A DNA stretch of 64,000 bases from JBCCIM01 sp965263205 (GTDB lineage Bacteria > Bacteroidota > Rhodothermia > Rhodothermales > JAHQVL01). Positions 1 to 9,040 of the stretch are shown here, piece by piece; the first letter of the stretch is position 1; each line of letters opens with the position of its first letter. A program made the position numbers and the translations under genes. The stretch lies in assembly GCA_965263205.1 (NCBI GenBank), contig CBDHHF010000014.1, positions 530,404 through 594,403 on the forward strand, written 5' to 3'. The notes beneath the pieces are model-generated. The model had not been told where the DNA came from. It saw nothing but the letters and a program-made list of their open reading frames with translations, and searched no databases.

Positions 1-827
1 GCGATGCTAATGTGCGTTTCATTGGAGCCAATGCAGATTTCTTTACCCTGGTGCTCAGCATCCGGTCCGCTGTAGACCACGCATTGTGCGTCGTGTGTAT
101 ACCCTGTGCCGGCAAACCCCGTATTGGGATCAGCAAAACAGCCGGCAAACACCGGATTTTGAGGATCCTGGATATTCACCATGTGCAGCGCACCGCCACA
201 TGTATTGCCCCCCGAGTTACTGCCAACCGCGTAGGCAAACCCTGTAGCTTCATTGATCACAATGTTATGGGCACTGCCAATCCCGTCGTAGTGCGCCGTT
301 TCTTGCAATGTGACAGGCGCTGTTGTATTCCGAAGCGTAGTCAGATCAAGAATCTGAATGCCATGACTCCCGGCTCCATCGGCTACAATAAAGGCATGGT
401 CTTCATACACTTTGATATCGCGCCAGGAAGAAGACCCCGTTTTTGTGGGCAAAAATCCAACAATGCTAGGGGTCTCCGGGCTGCCCAAATCGATAAACAT
501 TGTGCCGTTATCCATCCCCACCAGGGCATACTCTATCCCCGTCTCCTCATCAGTCCATCCCCAAATATCATTGGTTTCAAACGAACCCGTATTTAAGGCA
601 GATGTCAGGTCGGTGACAGACAAAAACGCCATCAGGTTTACGTTGCTGCATGGATAGGTGCCGGCTCGATTCGACTCGCAGACGACCTCAGCTCCGGAAA
701 CAGACACCTGCGTAGTCTTAAGGGTTGCACTGAGGGCACGTGCTTTGGATGCGTCTTGCGCCTGACTTTGGAGCGGCTGGCTTAAAAGCATCAGCATTGC
801 AGCAAACGTGAGGACTTGTTTTATCAT
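1..827 (-). CDS. Choice-of-anchor B family protein, N-terminal part (runs off left edge)
   Basis: This is the first roughly 275 codons of a secreted protein that continues beyond the window edge. It starts at the ATG at 825-827 with a signal peptide (MIKQVLTFAAMLMLLSQPLQ, then SQAQD). The mature part reads CSNVNLMAFLSV, NDIWGWTDEETGIEYALVG, SSSWRDIKVYEDHAFIVAD and later YTHDAQCVVYSGPD, which is the pattern I know from choice-of-anchor B proteins, beta-propeller-like surface proteins with LVIVD-type repeats. The C terminus, where a sorting domain would be expected, is not visible. Function beyond surface exposure is unknown. The frame is open throughout the visible part. Confidence 0.8.
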   Translation of the reverse strand, partial: MIKQVLTFAAMLMLLSQPLQSQAQDASKARALSATLKTTQVSVSGAEVVCESNRAGTYPCSNVNLMAFLSVTDLTSALNTGSFETNDIWGWTDEETGIEYALVGMDNGTMFIDLGSPETPSIVGFLPTKTGSSSWRDIKVYEDHAFIVADGAGSHGIQILDLTTLRNTTAPVTLQETAHYDGIGSAHNIVINEATGFAYAVGSNSGGNTCGGALHMVNIQDPQNPVFAGCFADPNTGFAGTGYTHDAQCVVYSGPDAEHQGKEICIGSNETHISI

Positions 828-913
828 GGCTTCATGCGGGTAAGAACGGAAGGACATGCGCGTAATAGCGACTCGTTGTCCATGCATATGCCTATGAAGC
901 GAAGTACCCTATC

Positions 914-1005
914 GGTTTTTTCGTGCTTTCGGGGTTTTCGTGCTTTCGGGATTCCGTGAAGGGGTGCAAATTCGAAAGCACGAGACCCCGAAAACACGAA
1001 AACCC
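914..1005. repeat. Long imperfect inverted repeat (hairpin) between genes
   Basis: A left arm at about 914-950, carrying two copies of TTTTCGTGCTTTCGGG, can pair with a right arm at about 973-1005. The loop is about 20 nt. It lies just after the FecR stop and before the next minus-strand gene, so it may act as a terminator, although no clear poly-U tail follows. The same core words and a GGGATTCCG element recur in a hairpin at 47111-47204. Confidence 0.55.
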
Positions 1006-1012
1006 GTATCCG

Positions 1013-2011
1013 CTATTCTAGCGGGCGCAAATAATATACACCGTCTTCGTAGCTACTCTCGCACTGCGCGAGCGTACAGAGCGCGGCAATAGCAATGTCG
1101 GGATTGGAGGTAATGAACGTCCCCGAAACCGTTGTCTTTGCATCTACTCCATCCATCAAAATGATATTGACGCCCATGGAGCGGTGGAATTCTTCAACGA
1201 CGGCTTCAAAGGACGACTTGGCAAATACCATTTTACCGTCGAGCCAATCCATGCCCTCTTCCACGCCCGTGCTATCATTCCGGATTAAGTCTCCTTTAGT
1301 AGTGAGCAAGCCGGCCTGATTTGCCTCGAGCACCAGTCCTTCATCCCCCGAAGCTGGTTGCAACCTGACGCGGCCCTCGCGCACAGCAACGCTGGTATGG
1401 CCGGCTACCGTACGCACGTTAAACTGCGTACCCAGCACACGTACTTCAGCCTCTCCACTTTCGACAACAAACGGCGCTTCAGCAGATTCAACGTCAAAAA
1501 AAGCCTCCCCCTCTAACTTAATTACTCGCGTTGCATCGTTGAAGGACGTTGGGTAGACCAGGCGAGTGCCCCCATTCAGGACGGCTGTAGATCCATCCGA
1601 AAAGGTAACCTGGGCGGTTTCTCCGAAGGCAGTTTCGAGTACCTGCTCCTGTGGGGCCAACGGCAACACAAACCAGAGTGCTACCAGGCCCAAAACGGAA
1701 GCAGCAGCCCAGGTGACCCGACGCAAATGCGACTTGCGTGGTGCCGGCGCTCTATCAGCTGCGCGCTGGTCCATAGCTGCTTCATGGATGGTATGCGCTG
1801 CAACATGCGCCCATCCTTTGGCTACGTCCAGGGTATCTACGTCAACCTTAGACTGCATGATGGTCCACATCTTTTCCAGCTCAGCGTACATCGCACGGTT
1901 TTCCGCCGACGCCTCGAGCAAGGCTTCGAGTTCTTTGCGCTCCGCTTCAGATATCTCACCCTCGATCATCTTCAGCATTAATGTTTCTCGCACATCGGCT
2001 GGTTTTTCCAT
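1013..2011 (-). CDS. FecR-family anti-sigma factor / transmembrane regulator
   Basis: This 332-residue protein has the FecR layout. An acidic cytoplasmic N-terminal part (residues 1-90) would bind the sigma factor. One membrane segment lies at about 100-118. A periplasmic FecR domain follows at about 125-225 (FGETAQVTFSDGSTAVLNGG, then EGEAFFDVE and VLGTQFNVR). A small C-terminal STN/DUF4974-like domain ends in YYLRPLE. Such proteins relay a signal from a TonB-dependent receptor to an ECF sigma factor. It starts 2 nt after the stop codon of the receptor and is the last gene of the sigma - receptor - FecR operon, so it is probably co-transcribed with both. The gene order is less usual, because the anti-sigma gene normally directly follows the sigma gene. 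Confidence 0.88.
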   Translation of the reverse strand: MEKPADVRETLMLKMIEGEISEAERKELEALLEASAENRAMYAELEKMWTIMQSKVDVDTLDVAKGWAHVAAHTIHEAAMDQRAADRAPAPRKSHLRRVTWAAASVLGLVALWFVLPLAPQEQVLETAFGETAQVTFSDGSTAVLNGGTRLVYPTSFNDATRVIKLEGEAFFDVESAEAPFVVESGEAEVRVLGTQFNVRTVAGHTSVAVREGRVRLQPASGDEGLVLEANQAGLLTTKGDLIRNDSTGVEEGMDWLDGKMVFAKSSFEAVVEEFHRSMGVNIILMDGVDAKTTVSGTFITSNPDIAIAALCTLAQCESSYEDGVYYLRPLE

Positions 2012-2013
2012 GG

Positions 2014-4701
2014 TTACGGGTAGATTATCCTGAGGGAAAAGGTGGGGGTAAAGCCGGGTGAAACGTAATTAATGACACCCAGTGGGCTCCCAAAATCGTC
2101 ATAATGCCGGCGCACGAGGTTGCCACGGTTGTACACATTCAACAACGTGGCGCCGGCTTCAACCAGGACGCGCCGCACGAGAAACGTCCGGTTTATGCTC
2201 GCATTCATCTGGTGGGTAGCGGGCAAATTGAGCGTATTCAGGCGTTCTACCTGGAATACACGATCGCCGGTTTCCACATCGGGGCGCTCCAGGATCTGGG
2301 TAAACGGCCGGCCCGAGCTGTATCGCCAGTTCAACGCAAATTTCCAGCGCCCCACGGTATATTGCGTCACAAGCGATGCATGACGCCGGCGATCCAGATT
2401 AGAACGATAGCGCTCACCACCGTTGTTCTGCTCCGTCCAGCGCTCCGCACGCGCAATGGTGTAGGCTGCCCAGCCTTTGAGGCGCCCCGCGTTTTTCTGC
2501 GCGGTCACTTCCAGGCCACGCGTTAATCCATTCACATCCGAAAAGATTGACTCCAGCGCTACGTGGTCAATTTCGCGCAATCCAGTCAGGTATTGGTTTT
2601 CGAGCAGGTTCGACAATCGGTTGTGATACAATTCAACTTGCACGCGGTACGCATCCGAGTCCCACGCCAATCCAACGGCTCGATTAACGGATGTCGTAGG
2701 TCCTGTTTCTTTATCGGACAAAAACCATGACCCAAGCCCTACGTCCAGCAAAGCCAGGTATGTCAATCTGCTCAGGAACTGGCGATATTTGCCCCACGCT
2801 CCTTGTAAGCTCAGTTGTGGCGTGAGCGCATATTGCACAAACAGGCGGGGCTCCAGGTACATTTTTTCGCCGGCATGATCGTACGTATACCGAAGTCCGA
2901 CATTGGTATTCAGCATATCGTTGTACGATCGGTTGTAGACCACATTGGCGCCAAATTGCCGGCCACGTTCTTCGTAGTTGAACGCATCGGGCGTAACAAC
3001 CTCTACTGAATCCACCGTGCGATACACATCCTCCCAGTCGAGGCCGACCGCATTGTCGTTGTACCACAGTCCACCTTCGAGCACTATCCCACGATCAAAC
3101 CGCAACATGTGTAACATGCTTGCAGAGAACGTCTTGAGCGTGCTGTTAATTCGCGTATCCGATTGATCGCTAAACCCGGGGCCATCTTGTTGGGATGCGG
3201 CGTTGTAAACATCCCAAATACCGGCGCCAGAAACTGCAACGCGTGTCTGCGCAGCACTCGACCAGTCACGCATCCATTGTAGCGAGCCGCCACGATTCTC
3301 CACGTCGGTATCATCATCGAACAGATACGTAACCGTTGACCCGGCTTCATCAAAAGCCTCATAAGACTCTTCACTACCACCATACCGTAAGCCATCGAGG
3401 CTGTGGTGATACGTAGCCGAAAGCTGGTCACGTGAAGAAGGCGCATATGATGTTTTCAACTGGAGATTGGAATAGCTAAACGACTGCGGTAACAATTGTG
3501 CAGCATAGCTACTGCCATCCTCATCGTATTCGCCATGCGATGCGCCGATAATCCGCCTGTACAGCTTGCTTTCCAGCAATTGCGAATACGACTGCTGATA
3601 CGCAACCTGAACGGAAGCAACACCACCAAGCGGGACATTCGCATACCCGTATGTTTTCAGTCCGTTTATGCCGATAGATCCGTGAAAAAACTTGCCATCA
3701 CCGGGGCGGGTTTTCAGAGCAATTACACCTGTGGTTGCTCCGCCGTACGTTGCAGGAAAACCGCCTTTAAACAGATTGATGGTTTCCAGCATAGAGGCAC
3801 TCACTGTAGCGCCGAACCCAAACGAGTGGTTGCTAAAATACAGGGGAATGGCATCTAGCAAGGTCAGGTGTTGAGAAGGATTGCCACTACGTATACTCAA
3901 GGCTCCATCAACTTCTTCAGCGATACCCGGCAGCAAGCTCAATGAATTGGTAATATTGGCGGATGTGGTCGCCGGCACATCGATCAACGCATTCGGCGAT
4001 AACGCGTACATGCCAGCATGTCGTCCCGGCAATACCGTTTTGTATAACGTATCGCTCACCACACCGCCGGGGAGTTCGATCAGTTTAAACGCCAGGGCAA
4101 CCTCGTGCTCTGCTCCCTGCTCAAATTCGCGTACAGGTAACCGAAAGGGCTCGTATCCCAAATGTCTGATCACCAGTGTATCCGAAGCCAACACGTGCGA
4201 CGCCAGGATAAACTTCCCTTCGTTGTTCGATACCAATCCGTCGCCCGTGCGAGACACGTGCACACTCGCCCCGGGCAGGGGCTGTTGCGTCTCTGCGTCG
4301 CGGATAATCCCTTTGTAGTTAAGGTCAGAGGTATCACCAACGGTATCTTGCACAACCACAAACTGGCCGGCACCCAGTGGTTCGATTTTCAATTGCTGTC
4401 CACGCATCAAGTGTTGCATGGCATCCATGTATGGAAGCTGCTCGAAGGAAATCGACACCATGATAGAATCGACAAGATCATCGCGGTAGACGATGCTGAT
4501 GCCGGCCTGCTGTTCGATTAATTTCAGCGCACGCCCCAGCGACATCTGCTCCACATCAAGCGAAACAAAGACGGTATCTGGCTGAGTCGCTGTCGATGTA
4601 TCCACGTGCTGCACCACAGTCTGCGCGCGCAAAGGCACAGTAGCGCACAGCCATACAAGCAGCAATGTGCTCATTGCAATATGTTTATAGCATCGATTCA
4701 A
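2014..4701 (-). CDS. TonB-dependent receptor with N-terminal STN signalling domain
   Basis: This 895-residue outer-membrane receptor starts with a signal peptide ending at about residue 26 (PLRAQ). Next comes a secretin/TonB short N-terminal (STN) domain at about 45-118 (LGRALKLIEQQAGISIVYRD). A carboxypeptidase-regulatory-like domain lies at about 126-200 (GIIRDAETQQPLPGASVHV), then a plug (around LLDAIPLYFSNHSFGFGATV and FKGGFPATYGGATTGVI) and a long beta-barrel ending in FSLRIIYP. The STN domain is what FecR-type regulators contact, so this receptor should both take up a ligand and signal through the adjacent FecR and sigma factor. No SusD-like partner follows. The ligand cannot be read from the sequence. 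The ATG overlaps the sigma factor stop by 4 nt (ATGA), a sign of translational coupling. Confidence 0.9.
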   Translation of the reverse strand: MNRCYKHIAMSTLLLVWLCATVPLRAQTVVQHVDTSTATQPDTVFVSLDVEQMSLGRALKLIEQQAGISIVYRDDLVDSIMVSISFEQLPYMDAMQHLMRGQQLKIEPLGAGQFVVVQDTVGDTSDLNYKGIIRDAETQQPLPGASVHVSRTGDGLVSNNEGKFILASHVLASDTLVIRHLGYEPFRLPVREFEQGAEHEVALAFKLIELPGGVVSDTLYKTVLPGRHAGMYALSPNALIDVPATTSANITNSLSLLPGIAEEVDGALSIRSGNPSQHLTLLDAIPLYFSNHSFGFGATVSASMLETINLFKGGFPATYGGATTGVIALKTRPGDGKFFHGSIGINGLKTYGYANVPLGGVASVQVAYQQSYSQLLESKLYRRIIGASHGEYDEDGSSYAAQLLPQSFSYSNLQLKTSYAPSSRDQLSATYHHSLDGLRYGGSEESYEAFDEAGSTVTYLFDDDTDVENRGGSLQWMRDWSSAAQTRVAVSGAGIWDVYNAASQQDGPGFSDQSDTRINSTLKTFSASMLHMLRFDRGIVLEGGLWYNDNAVGLDWEDVYRTVDSVEVVTPDAFNYEERGRQFGANVVYNRSYNDMLNTNVGLRYTYDHAGEKMYLEPRLFVQYALTPQLSLQGAWGKYRQFLSRLTYLALLDVGLGSWFLSDKETGPTTSVNRAVGLAWDSDAYRVQVELYHNRLSNLLENQYLTGLREIDHVALESIFSDVNGLTRGLEVTAQKNAGRLKGWAAYTIARAERWTEQNNGGERYRSNLDRRRHASLVTQYTVGRWKFALNWRYSSGRPFTQILERPDVETGDRVFQVERLNTLNLPATHQMNASINRTFLVRRVLVEAGATLLNVYNRGNLVRRHYDDFGSPLGVINYVSPGFTPTFSLRIIYP

Positions 4702-5267
4702 GAAAGGATCAGGAGCAACCAGATTAACAAATGTTTTAGTGCCCCACGAAGCGCTCGCAGTGCCTTGCTCATCCGGCTTTCGATTGTTTTTGTAGACAGG
4801 TCCAGAACCTGCGCAATTTCTTTGTAGGTCAGGCCATCATAGCGGTGCATAACAAACACAACCTTTTGGTACTCAGGTAGCGCAGCAATGGCCTGATTGA
4901 TGTGCTCGCTCATGTCGAATTCGTCATGGGCCGGCACGACATGCGCTTCCGGAGCATCAGCAAGGGACTGCATATGCGCGTCACGCACGGACTTGCTCCG
5001 AAAATGCATCTTCATCTTGTTATATGCGGCAGCATACAAATACCCTCTCGTCGATTGTTTAGGATCGAGATACTCCCTTCGTTTCCACACATTAATGAAT
5101 ACGTCTTGAGCGAGGTCTTCTGCCAGGGTGTACTCCAGTCCACGCTTCCGGAAAAAGCTGAAAATTGCAGGATAGTACGTATCAAACAAGTGTTTGAACG
5201 CAGCGGGATCTCCGCGCGCTATACGCCGGCTCAGGTCTGCTTCGGTGATATGTTTATGGTCGGACAA
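4698..5267 (-). CDS. FecI-like ECF RNA polymerase sigma factor
   Basis: This 189-residue protein has region 2 (FKHLFDTYYPAIFSFFRKRG, then LAEDLAQDVFINVWKRREYL) and region 4 (IAALPEYQKVVFVMHRYDGL, then TYKEIAQVLDLSTKTIESRM) of extracytoplasmic-function sigma factors. It heads the operon with the TonB-dependent receptor and FecR protein and should direct transcription of that operon, and perhaps its own, when the receptor signals. No ATG is available at the N terminus. The frame upstream meets a TAA, so a TTG at 5265-5267 is the likely start. An internal start would remove part of region 2. Confidence 0.9.
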   Translation of the reverse strand: MSDHKHITEADLSRRIARGDPAAFKHLFDTYYPAIFSFFRKRGLEYTLAEDLAQDVFINVWKRREYLDPKQSTRGYLYAAAYNKMKMHFRSKSVRDAHMQSLADAPEAHVVPAHDEFDMSEHINQAIAALPEYQKVVFVMHRYDGLTYKEIAQVLDLSTKTIESRMSKALRALRGALKHLLIWLLLILS

Positions 5268-5420
5268 GCGCCAGAGGGATAGTTAACGTCCTGGTGAAAC
5301 TGCGCATGGATGGACTATGGGTGGGAAATATACGAGTTCTTTGTGTAGAGTTCGCCTGCCACTAGTTTCGGCTAAAACGACAAAAATGAAATGCAACGGT
5401 CGTGCCGAAAGCATAAAATA

Positions 5421-5452
5421 AAAGCCCCGAAACGGCGTTTCGAGGCCTTTTT
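5421..5452 (-). terminator. Rho-independent terminator
   Basis: Read on the minus strand, a GC-rich stem (GGCCTCGAAAC pairing with GTTTCGGGGC) is followed by TTTTATTTT. It lies about 35 nt beyond the stop of the zinc-ribbon gene and would end the haemoglobin/zinc-ribbon transcript. Confidence 0.75.
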
Positions 5453-5488
5453 ATGGGCAAAAGTTGTTCACGTGCTACACAAAAAGGC

Positions 5489-5791
5489 TCAGGTAGCTCG
5501 AGCTGGTACATATTTGTATTTACCATTGCAGGTAGAGCATGCCTGCGCGTCGCCTTCTTTTTTCAGTCGGATCCCCGTGATCGCAGTTTCGATAAACTGC
5601 TGGACAAAGGTTTTGCGGTGCAATTTGTCGTGATTGATGTGGGCTTTGGTCTGATCTTCTACGAAGATTTTAAACGTTCCATCGTAGGACTGCTTGCCCC
5701 AGCAATTCGGGCATACGCCGGCTTCTACGAGATCCTGGCTCAACGTGGAGGTACGTTCAGTTCTACCAAACAGTTTTTCGAATAGCGACAT
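5489..5791 (-). CDS. Small protein with two CxxC pairs (zinc-ribbon-like)
   Basis: A 100-residue protein I do not recognise by name. It has one CxxC at residues 27-30 (CPNC) and another at 85-88 (CSTC), separated by a lysine- and histidine-rich middle. The spacing suits a zinc ribbon or a similar metal-binding fold. There is no signal peptide or membrane segment, so it should be cytoplasmic. The ATG at 5789-5791 lies 11 nt after the stop of the truncated haemoglobin gene, and one terminator follows both genes, so they probably form an operon. A role linked to haem, oxygen or nitric oxide is only an inference from this pairing. Confidence 0.7.
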   Translation of the reverse strand: MSLFEKLFGRTERTSTLSQDLVEAGVCPNCWGKQSYDGTFKIFVEDQTKAHINHDKLHRKTFVQQFIETAITGIRLKKEGDAQACSTCNGKYKYVPARAT

Positions 5792-5802
5792 AGGTTTTCT
5801 AG

Positions 5803-6210
5803 CTAGTTTTTAATGCTTGATGATATCACGTGTCCCGATGTCATCTGATTGCATTTGTGGTACATGATTTTAGCCATTACCTGCGCACGCTCTTTTGCTG
5901 CTGTCGCACGAGGGCCCTCGAAAAGGCCATCTACCGTATCGCACCAGAGCGCCACCCACCGATCAAATTGAGCTTCCTGCAAAGACGTTTTAGCAGCAAC
6001 CTGCACGTGCTTCAATACAGGATTCCCTTTGTAACCTGCCGTATGAAACAGTACGGTTTCCCAAAACTGATACATGCGCGGCAAATGGGTTGCCCAGTCG
6101 ACACCGACCACCTCATTAAATACAGGCGCCAGCAATTCGTCTTCCCTTACGCGGGCATAAAAGGCATTTACCAGGTTCTGTATATCTTCGCGTGTATTTA
6201 TTTCAGCCAT
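5803..6210 (-). CDS. Group III truncated haemoglobin
   Basis: A 135-residue protein with the group III truncated globin pattern: LVNAFYARVREDELLAPVF near the start, then WATHLPRMYQFWETVLF, GNPVLKHVQVAAKT, and QFDRWVALWCDTVDGLFEG. The proximal haem-ligating histidine should be His68 in VLKHV, by comparison with Campylobacter Ctb. Proteins of this group bind oxygen or nitric oxide and are thought to help handle low oxygen or nitrosative stress. It is cytoplasmic, starts at an ATG (6208-6210) and is the first gene of a two-gene unit with the CxxC protein downstream. Confidence 0.9.
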   Translation of the reverse strand: MAEINTREDIQNLVNAFYARVREDELLAPVFNEVVGVDWATHLPRMYQFWETVLFHTAGYKGNPVLKHVQVAAKTSLQEAQFDRWVALWCDTVDGLFEGPRATAAKERAQVMAKIMYHKCNQMTSGHVISSSIKN

Positions 6211-6717
6211 AACGATTTTTGTTTACATACAGTACCCATACGACAGGCGTTTGAAGAAGATCTGGCAAGGCAGGGTACACTTGATTATAGTATTTTCAAC
6301 CTCCTTTCTGTGCGTCATACACAACGCGATTCAGCAGCTACAGTTTGCCATACTGGTGGCTTCCCAGTTAAGCTGAGAATGACGATTGGTGTGTATACCA
6401 TCTCCTTCTAAAAAACCACCAGCGTAACTGCTCTTTCCTACACCGGGTGGTCGGAAAACCTGCAAGGATAAGCTGCAGGAGCTTATAGCGTACGCGCCAA
6501 AACCTCCATCAAGTCATACGCCGCCGGCCTATTTTTCCTTCTTATTTCAGGATTTCGTGCGGCCTATTGCCGACACGCACCCCGCCCATCCCAATTCCTG
6601 AAAAATATCGCCACACTATTAGGACAATTATTTCCCGGCATTCACCTGCTGTTTGGCCCAGTTTTTGGCAACGGATGCACGTGCATCATGTTTTTCATTC
6701 TAAAGGATCAAAGATTC
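6211..6717. other. Intergenic region with divergent promoters expected
   Basis: About 500 nt separate the haemoglobin gene (minus) from the DUF5060 protein gene (plus). I see no supported open frame, RNA gene or strong hairpin. Promoters for both neighbours must lie here, but I could not pick convincing boxes. Confidence 0.4.
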
Positions 6718-8907
6718 ATGCTACGACAGCGTAATTCAAGTATTGGCCGTCTAATCGCAGGCATTGGATTACTTTTTATCACCCTTCAGCCACTGCAGGC
6801 GCAAGACCTTGTCCAGGTCAGCAGCGAATTCAAGCAATGGCACAAAGTGGCTGTACAGGTTACCTGTCCAGAATCCGATTGCGGCATGGTCACGTCGCAA
6901 AGCGAACCCAATCCATTTACGGACTACCGTTTACTGGTCACATTCACTTCGCCAGATGGATTAGATGTAGTGCAGGTGCCAGGCTACTATGCCGGCGATG
7001 GCAACGCAGCCATTTCCGAAGCAGACTCGGGCAACGTGTGGCAGGTGTATTTCACGCCAGAAAGTACTGGAACGTGGAGCTATGTGGTATCTTTTGAGGC
7101 CGGCGATGATCTGGTGCTATCAAACGCAGCCGGCACACCCCTCACACCCGATGGCGAATCAGGCACGTTTTCGATTGACATATCCGATAAAACGGGCAAT
7201 GATTTTAGAGCCCACGGCTTCTTGCGGCACATCGACAAAAGCCATTATTACTTCTCCGGCACGGACGAGCCCTTTCTAAAAAACGGCGCCGGCAGCCCGG
7301 AGAACCTGCTGCATTACCATGAAATCGACAATACAAGCCAGCAGGATACGCTGCCCTTTATTCCTGCACACGAATTTGTGCCACATCTCAGCGATTACAA
7401 CGAAGGCGATCCACTTTGGGGACCTGAACGATCCAAAGGGAGAGGCCTTTTTGGCGCCCTGAATTACCTGGCTTCGCTGGGGGTAAACAGCTACTATTTT
7501 GTTGTACACAACACTGCTGCCAATGGACTCGGGCAGGATACAGCGGTTTGGCCCTGGCTTTCGCCGGCTGAAGAAGATCGCGAACGCTTTGCCGTTGCAA
7601 AGCTGGCACAGTGGGAGGTCGTGTTCAGCCATATGGATAGCCTTGGCATCTCGATGAACATGGTGACACAAGATCGTATCAACCAGTTTGATCTGGATGG
7701 CGGTGATTTGGGACGGATTCGAAGCTTATTCTATCGTGAACTAGTGGCCCGGTTTGGTCACCACCTGGGGGTAGTTTGGAATCTGGGTGAAGAGAATTCG
7801 GCATCAACAGACCAGATCAAGGATTACACGAATTTCATCCGCGGCCTCGATGTTTACGCACACCCAATTGTATCGCAGGCCAACGGAACGCTCATCGCCC
7901 ATGACCGCTACTACGAGCCCCTACTGGGTTTTGAGAATTTTGAAGGCGCCTCCATGCAGGTGGGTTTGGTAGACTTTGATTCGAATGAAACACCAAGTCC
8001 GCCGGGTAAAATTCATGGTGCAATTCTCAAATGGGTTGAAGCCTCAAAAGCATCCGATCATCCCTGGGTTGTGACGCTCGATGAAATTGGACACTGGAGT
8101 GATGGCATTGTACCCGACGGTGATCCACGCGACCCGACAAACCAGCGTGCCCGACGAGAAGGTTTCTGGGGGACCATCATGGCCGGCGGGGCCGGCTCCG
8201 ACTGGTATTACGGTTCAGATCCTTTCGAATACAACGACATTTGGGCAGAAGACTTCACCAAGCGCGAAGAATTTTTCCAGCGCACACAGGCCGGCGTACA
8301 GATGATTCGCGACAGTGGGATTCCATACTGGGATATGCAAAACCACAACGAATTATCCACACTGGAAAATACGTGGGTTCTTGCAAGAGAGGGGGAGATT
8401 TACATGGTCTACTCGCCTTTTCAGGAAGCCTTCGAATTGAAGCTGCCTGATGGCACGTACGACATCATGTGGTACGACGCGTTTGCCGGCGGCCCCTTGC
8501 AGCCTGGCTCGCTAGAAGGCGTTGAAATTGATACCGATTCCGCCTGGGTATCTTTGGGTGAACCAACTGGCTTTGAACAGGATGCTGTTGCGCTGGTGAG
8601 CCGGCGCAAGGTTTCAAATACATCGAACGAAAGCGACTTCGACAAGCACCAGGTAGCCCTGAATCAGAACTATCCTAACCCTGTACGGCATAGCACAACC
8701 ATTTCTTTTGAAATCGACGCGGCTGCTCAGGTTGAGCTGAGTTTGTATGACACGCTTGGCCGGCGGGTGCAAACTATCGTAGGCCAGTTCCTAGCCGCAG
8801 GTGCACATCGCTACGAGGTCAATACGTCTTCTTTATCGAGCGGCGCCTACATTTACCGCCTCACAGTTAACGGCACATCCTATCAAAGACTATTGCTTCG
8901 CATGTAA
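6718..8907 (+). CDS. Secreted DUF5060 / collagen-binding-like glycoside hydrolase with T9SS sorting domain
   Basis: This is a secreted multidomain protein of about 729 residues. The ATG at 6718 is preferred because it gives a clean signal peptide (MLRQRNSSIGRLIAGIGLLF, cut near QPLQAQ) and an AAAGGA lies upstream. A DUF5060 beta-sandwich follows (FKQWHKVAVQV to TGTWSYVVSF). Then comes a TIM-barrel-like catalytic region (LFGALNYLASLGVNSYYFVV; VVWNLGEENS with a candidate acid Glu; VVTLDEIGHW with a second Glu). A putative collagen-binding domain lies near ENTWVLAREGEIYMVYSPFQ. A C-terminal sorting domain (NYPNPVRHSTTISFEID to YRLTV) ends the protein. It probably acts on polysaccharide outside the cell. 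The substrate is unknown. Confidence 0.82.
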   Translation: MLRQRNSSIGRLIAGIGLLFITLQPLQAQDLVQVSSEFKQWHKVAVQVTCPESDCGMVTSQSEPNPFTDYRLLVTFTSPDGLDVVQVPGYYAGDGNAAISEADSGNVWQVYFTPESTGTWSYVVSFEAGDDLVLSNAAGTPLTPDGESGTFSIDISDKTGNDFRAHGFLRHIDKSHYYFSGTDEPFLKNGAGSPENLLHYHEIDNTSQQDTLPFIPAHEFVPHLSDYNEGDPLWGPERSKGRGLFGALNYLASLGVNSYYFVVHNTAANGLGQDTAVWPWLSPAEEDRERFAVAKLAQWEVVFSHMDSLGISMNMVTQDRINQFDLDGGDLGRIRSLFYRELVARFGHHLGVVWNLGEENSASTDQIKDYTNFIRGLDVYAHPIVSQANGTLIAHDRYYEPLLGFENFEGASMQVGLVDFDSNETPSPPGKIHGAILKWVEASKASDHPWVVTLDEIGHWSDGIVPDGDPRDPTNQRARREGFWGTIMAGGAGSDWYYGSDPFEYNDIWAEDFTKREEFFQRTQAGVQMIRDSGIPYWDMQNHNELSTLENTWVLAREGEIYMVYSPFQEAFELKLPDGTYDIMWYDAFAGGPLQPGSLEGVEIDTDSAWVSLGEPTGFEQDAVALVSRRKVSNTSNESDFDKHQVALNQNYPNPVRHSTTISFEIDAAAQVELSLYDTLGRRVQTIVGQFLAAGAHRYEVNTSSLSSGAYIYRLTVNGTSYQRLLLRM

Positions 8908-8970
8908 TTTGACAGTCAGGAAAACGACGCATCAACTGCAACACCCCGGCAAAGGTAGACAAACATGGCA

Positions 8971-9015
8971 CAAAAAAAGCGGCATGCTCTGGTAAATAAG
9001 CCAGGCGCATGCCGC
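8971..9015 (-). terminator. Rho-independent terminator
   Basis: On the minus strand GCGGCATGC pairs with GCATGCCGC (arms 9007-9015 and 8979-8987), extended by CCTGG/CCAG, and is followed by seven T. It lies just after the stop of the beta-helix gene and between two convergent genes. Confidence 0.8.
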
Positions 9016-9040
9016 GTACAATTATTGAGATCGAGTCTGC

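Noticed and set aside
12..657. Plus-strand open frames at the left edge
   Set aside because: They are antisense to the choice-of-anchor B gene, whose minus-strand frame has clear conserved motifs and a signal peptide.
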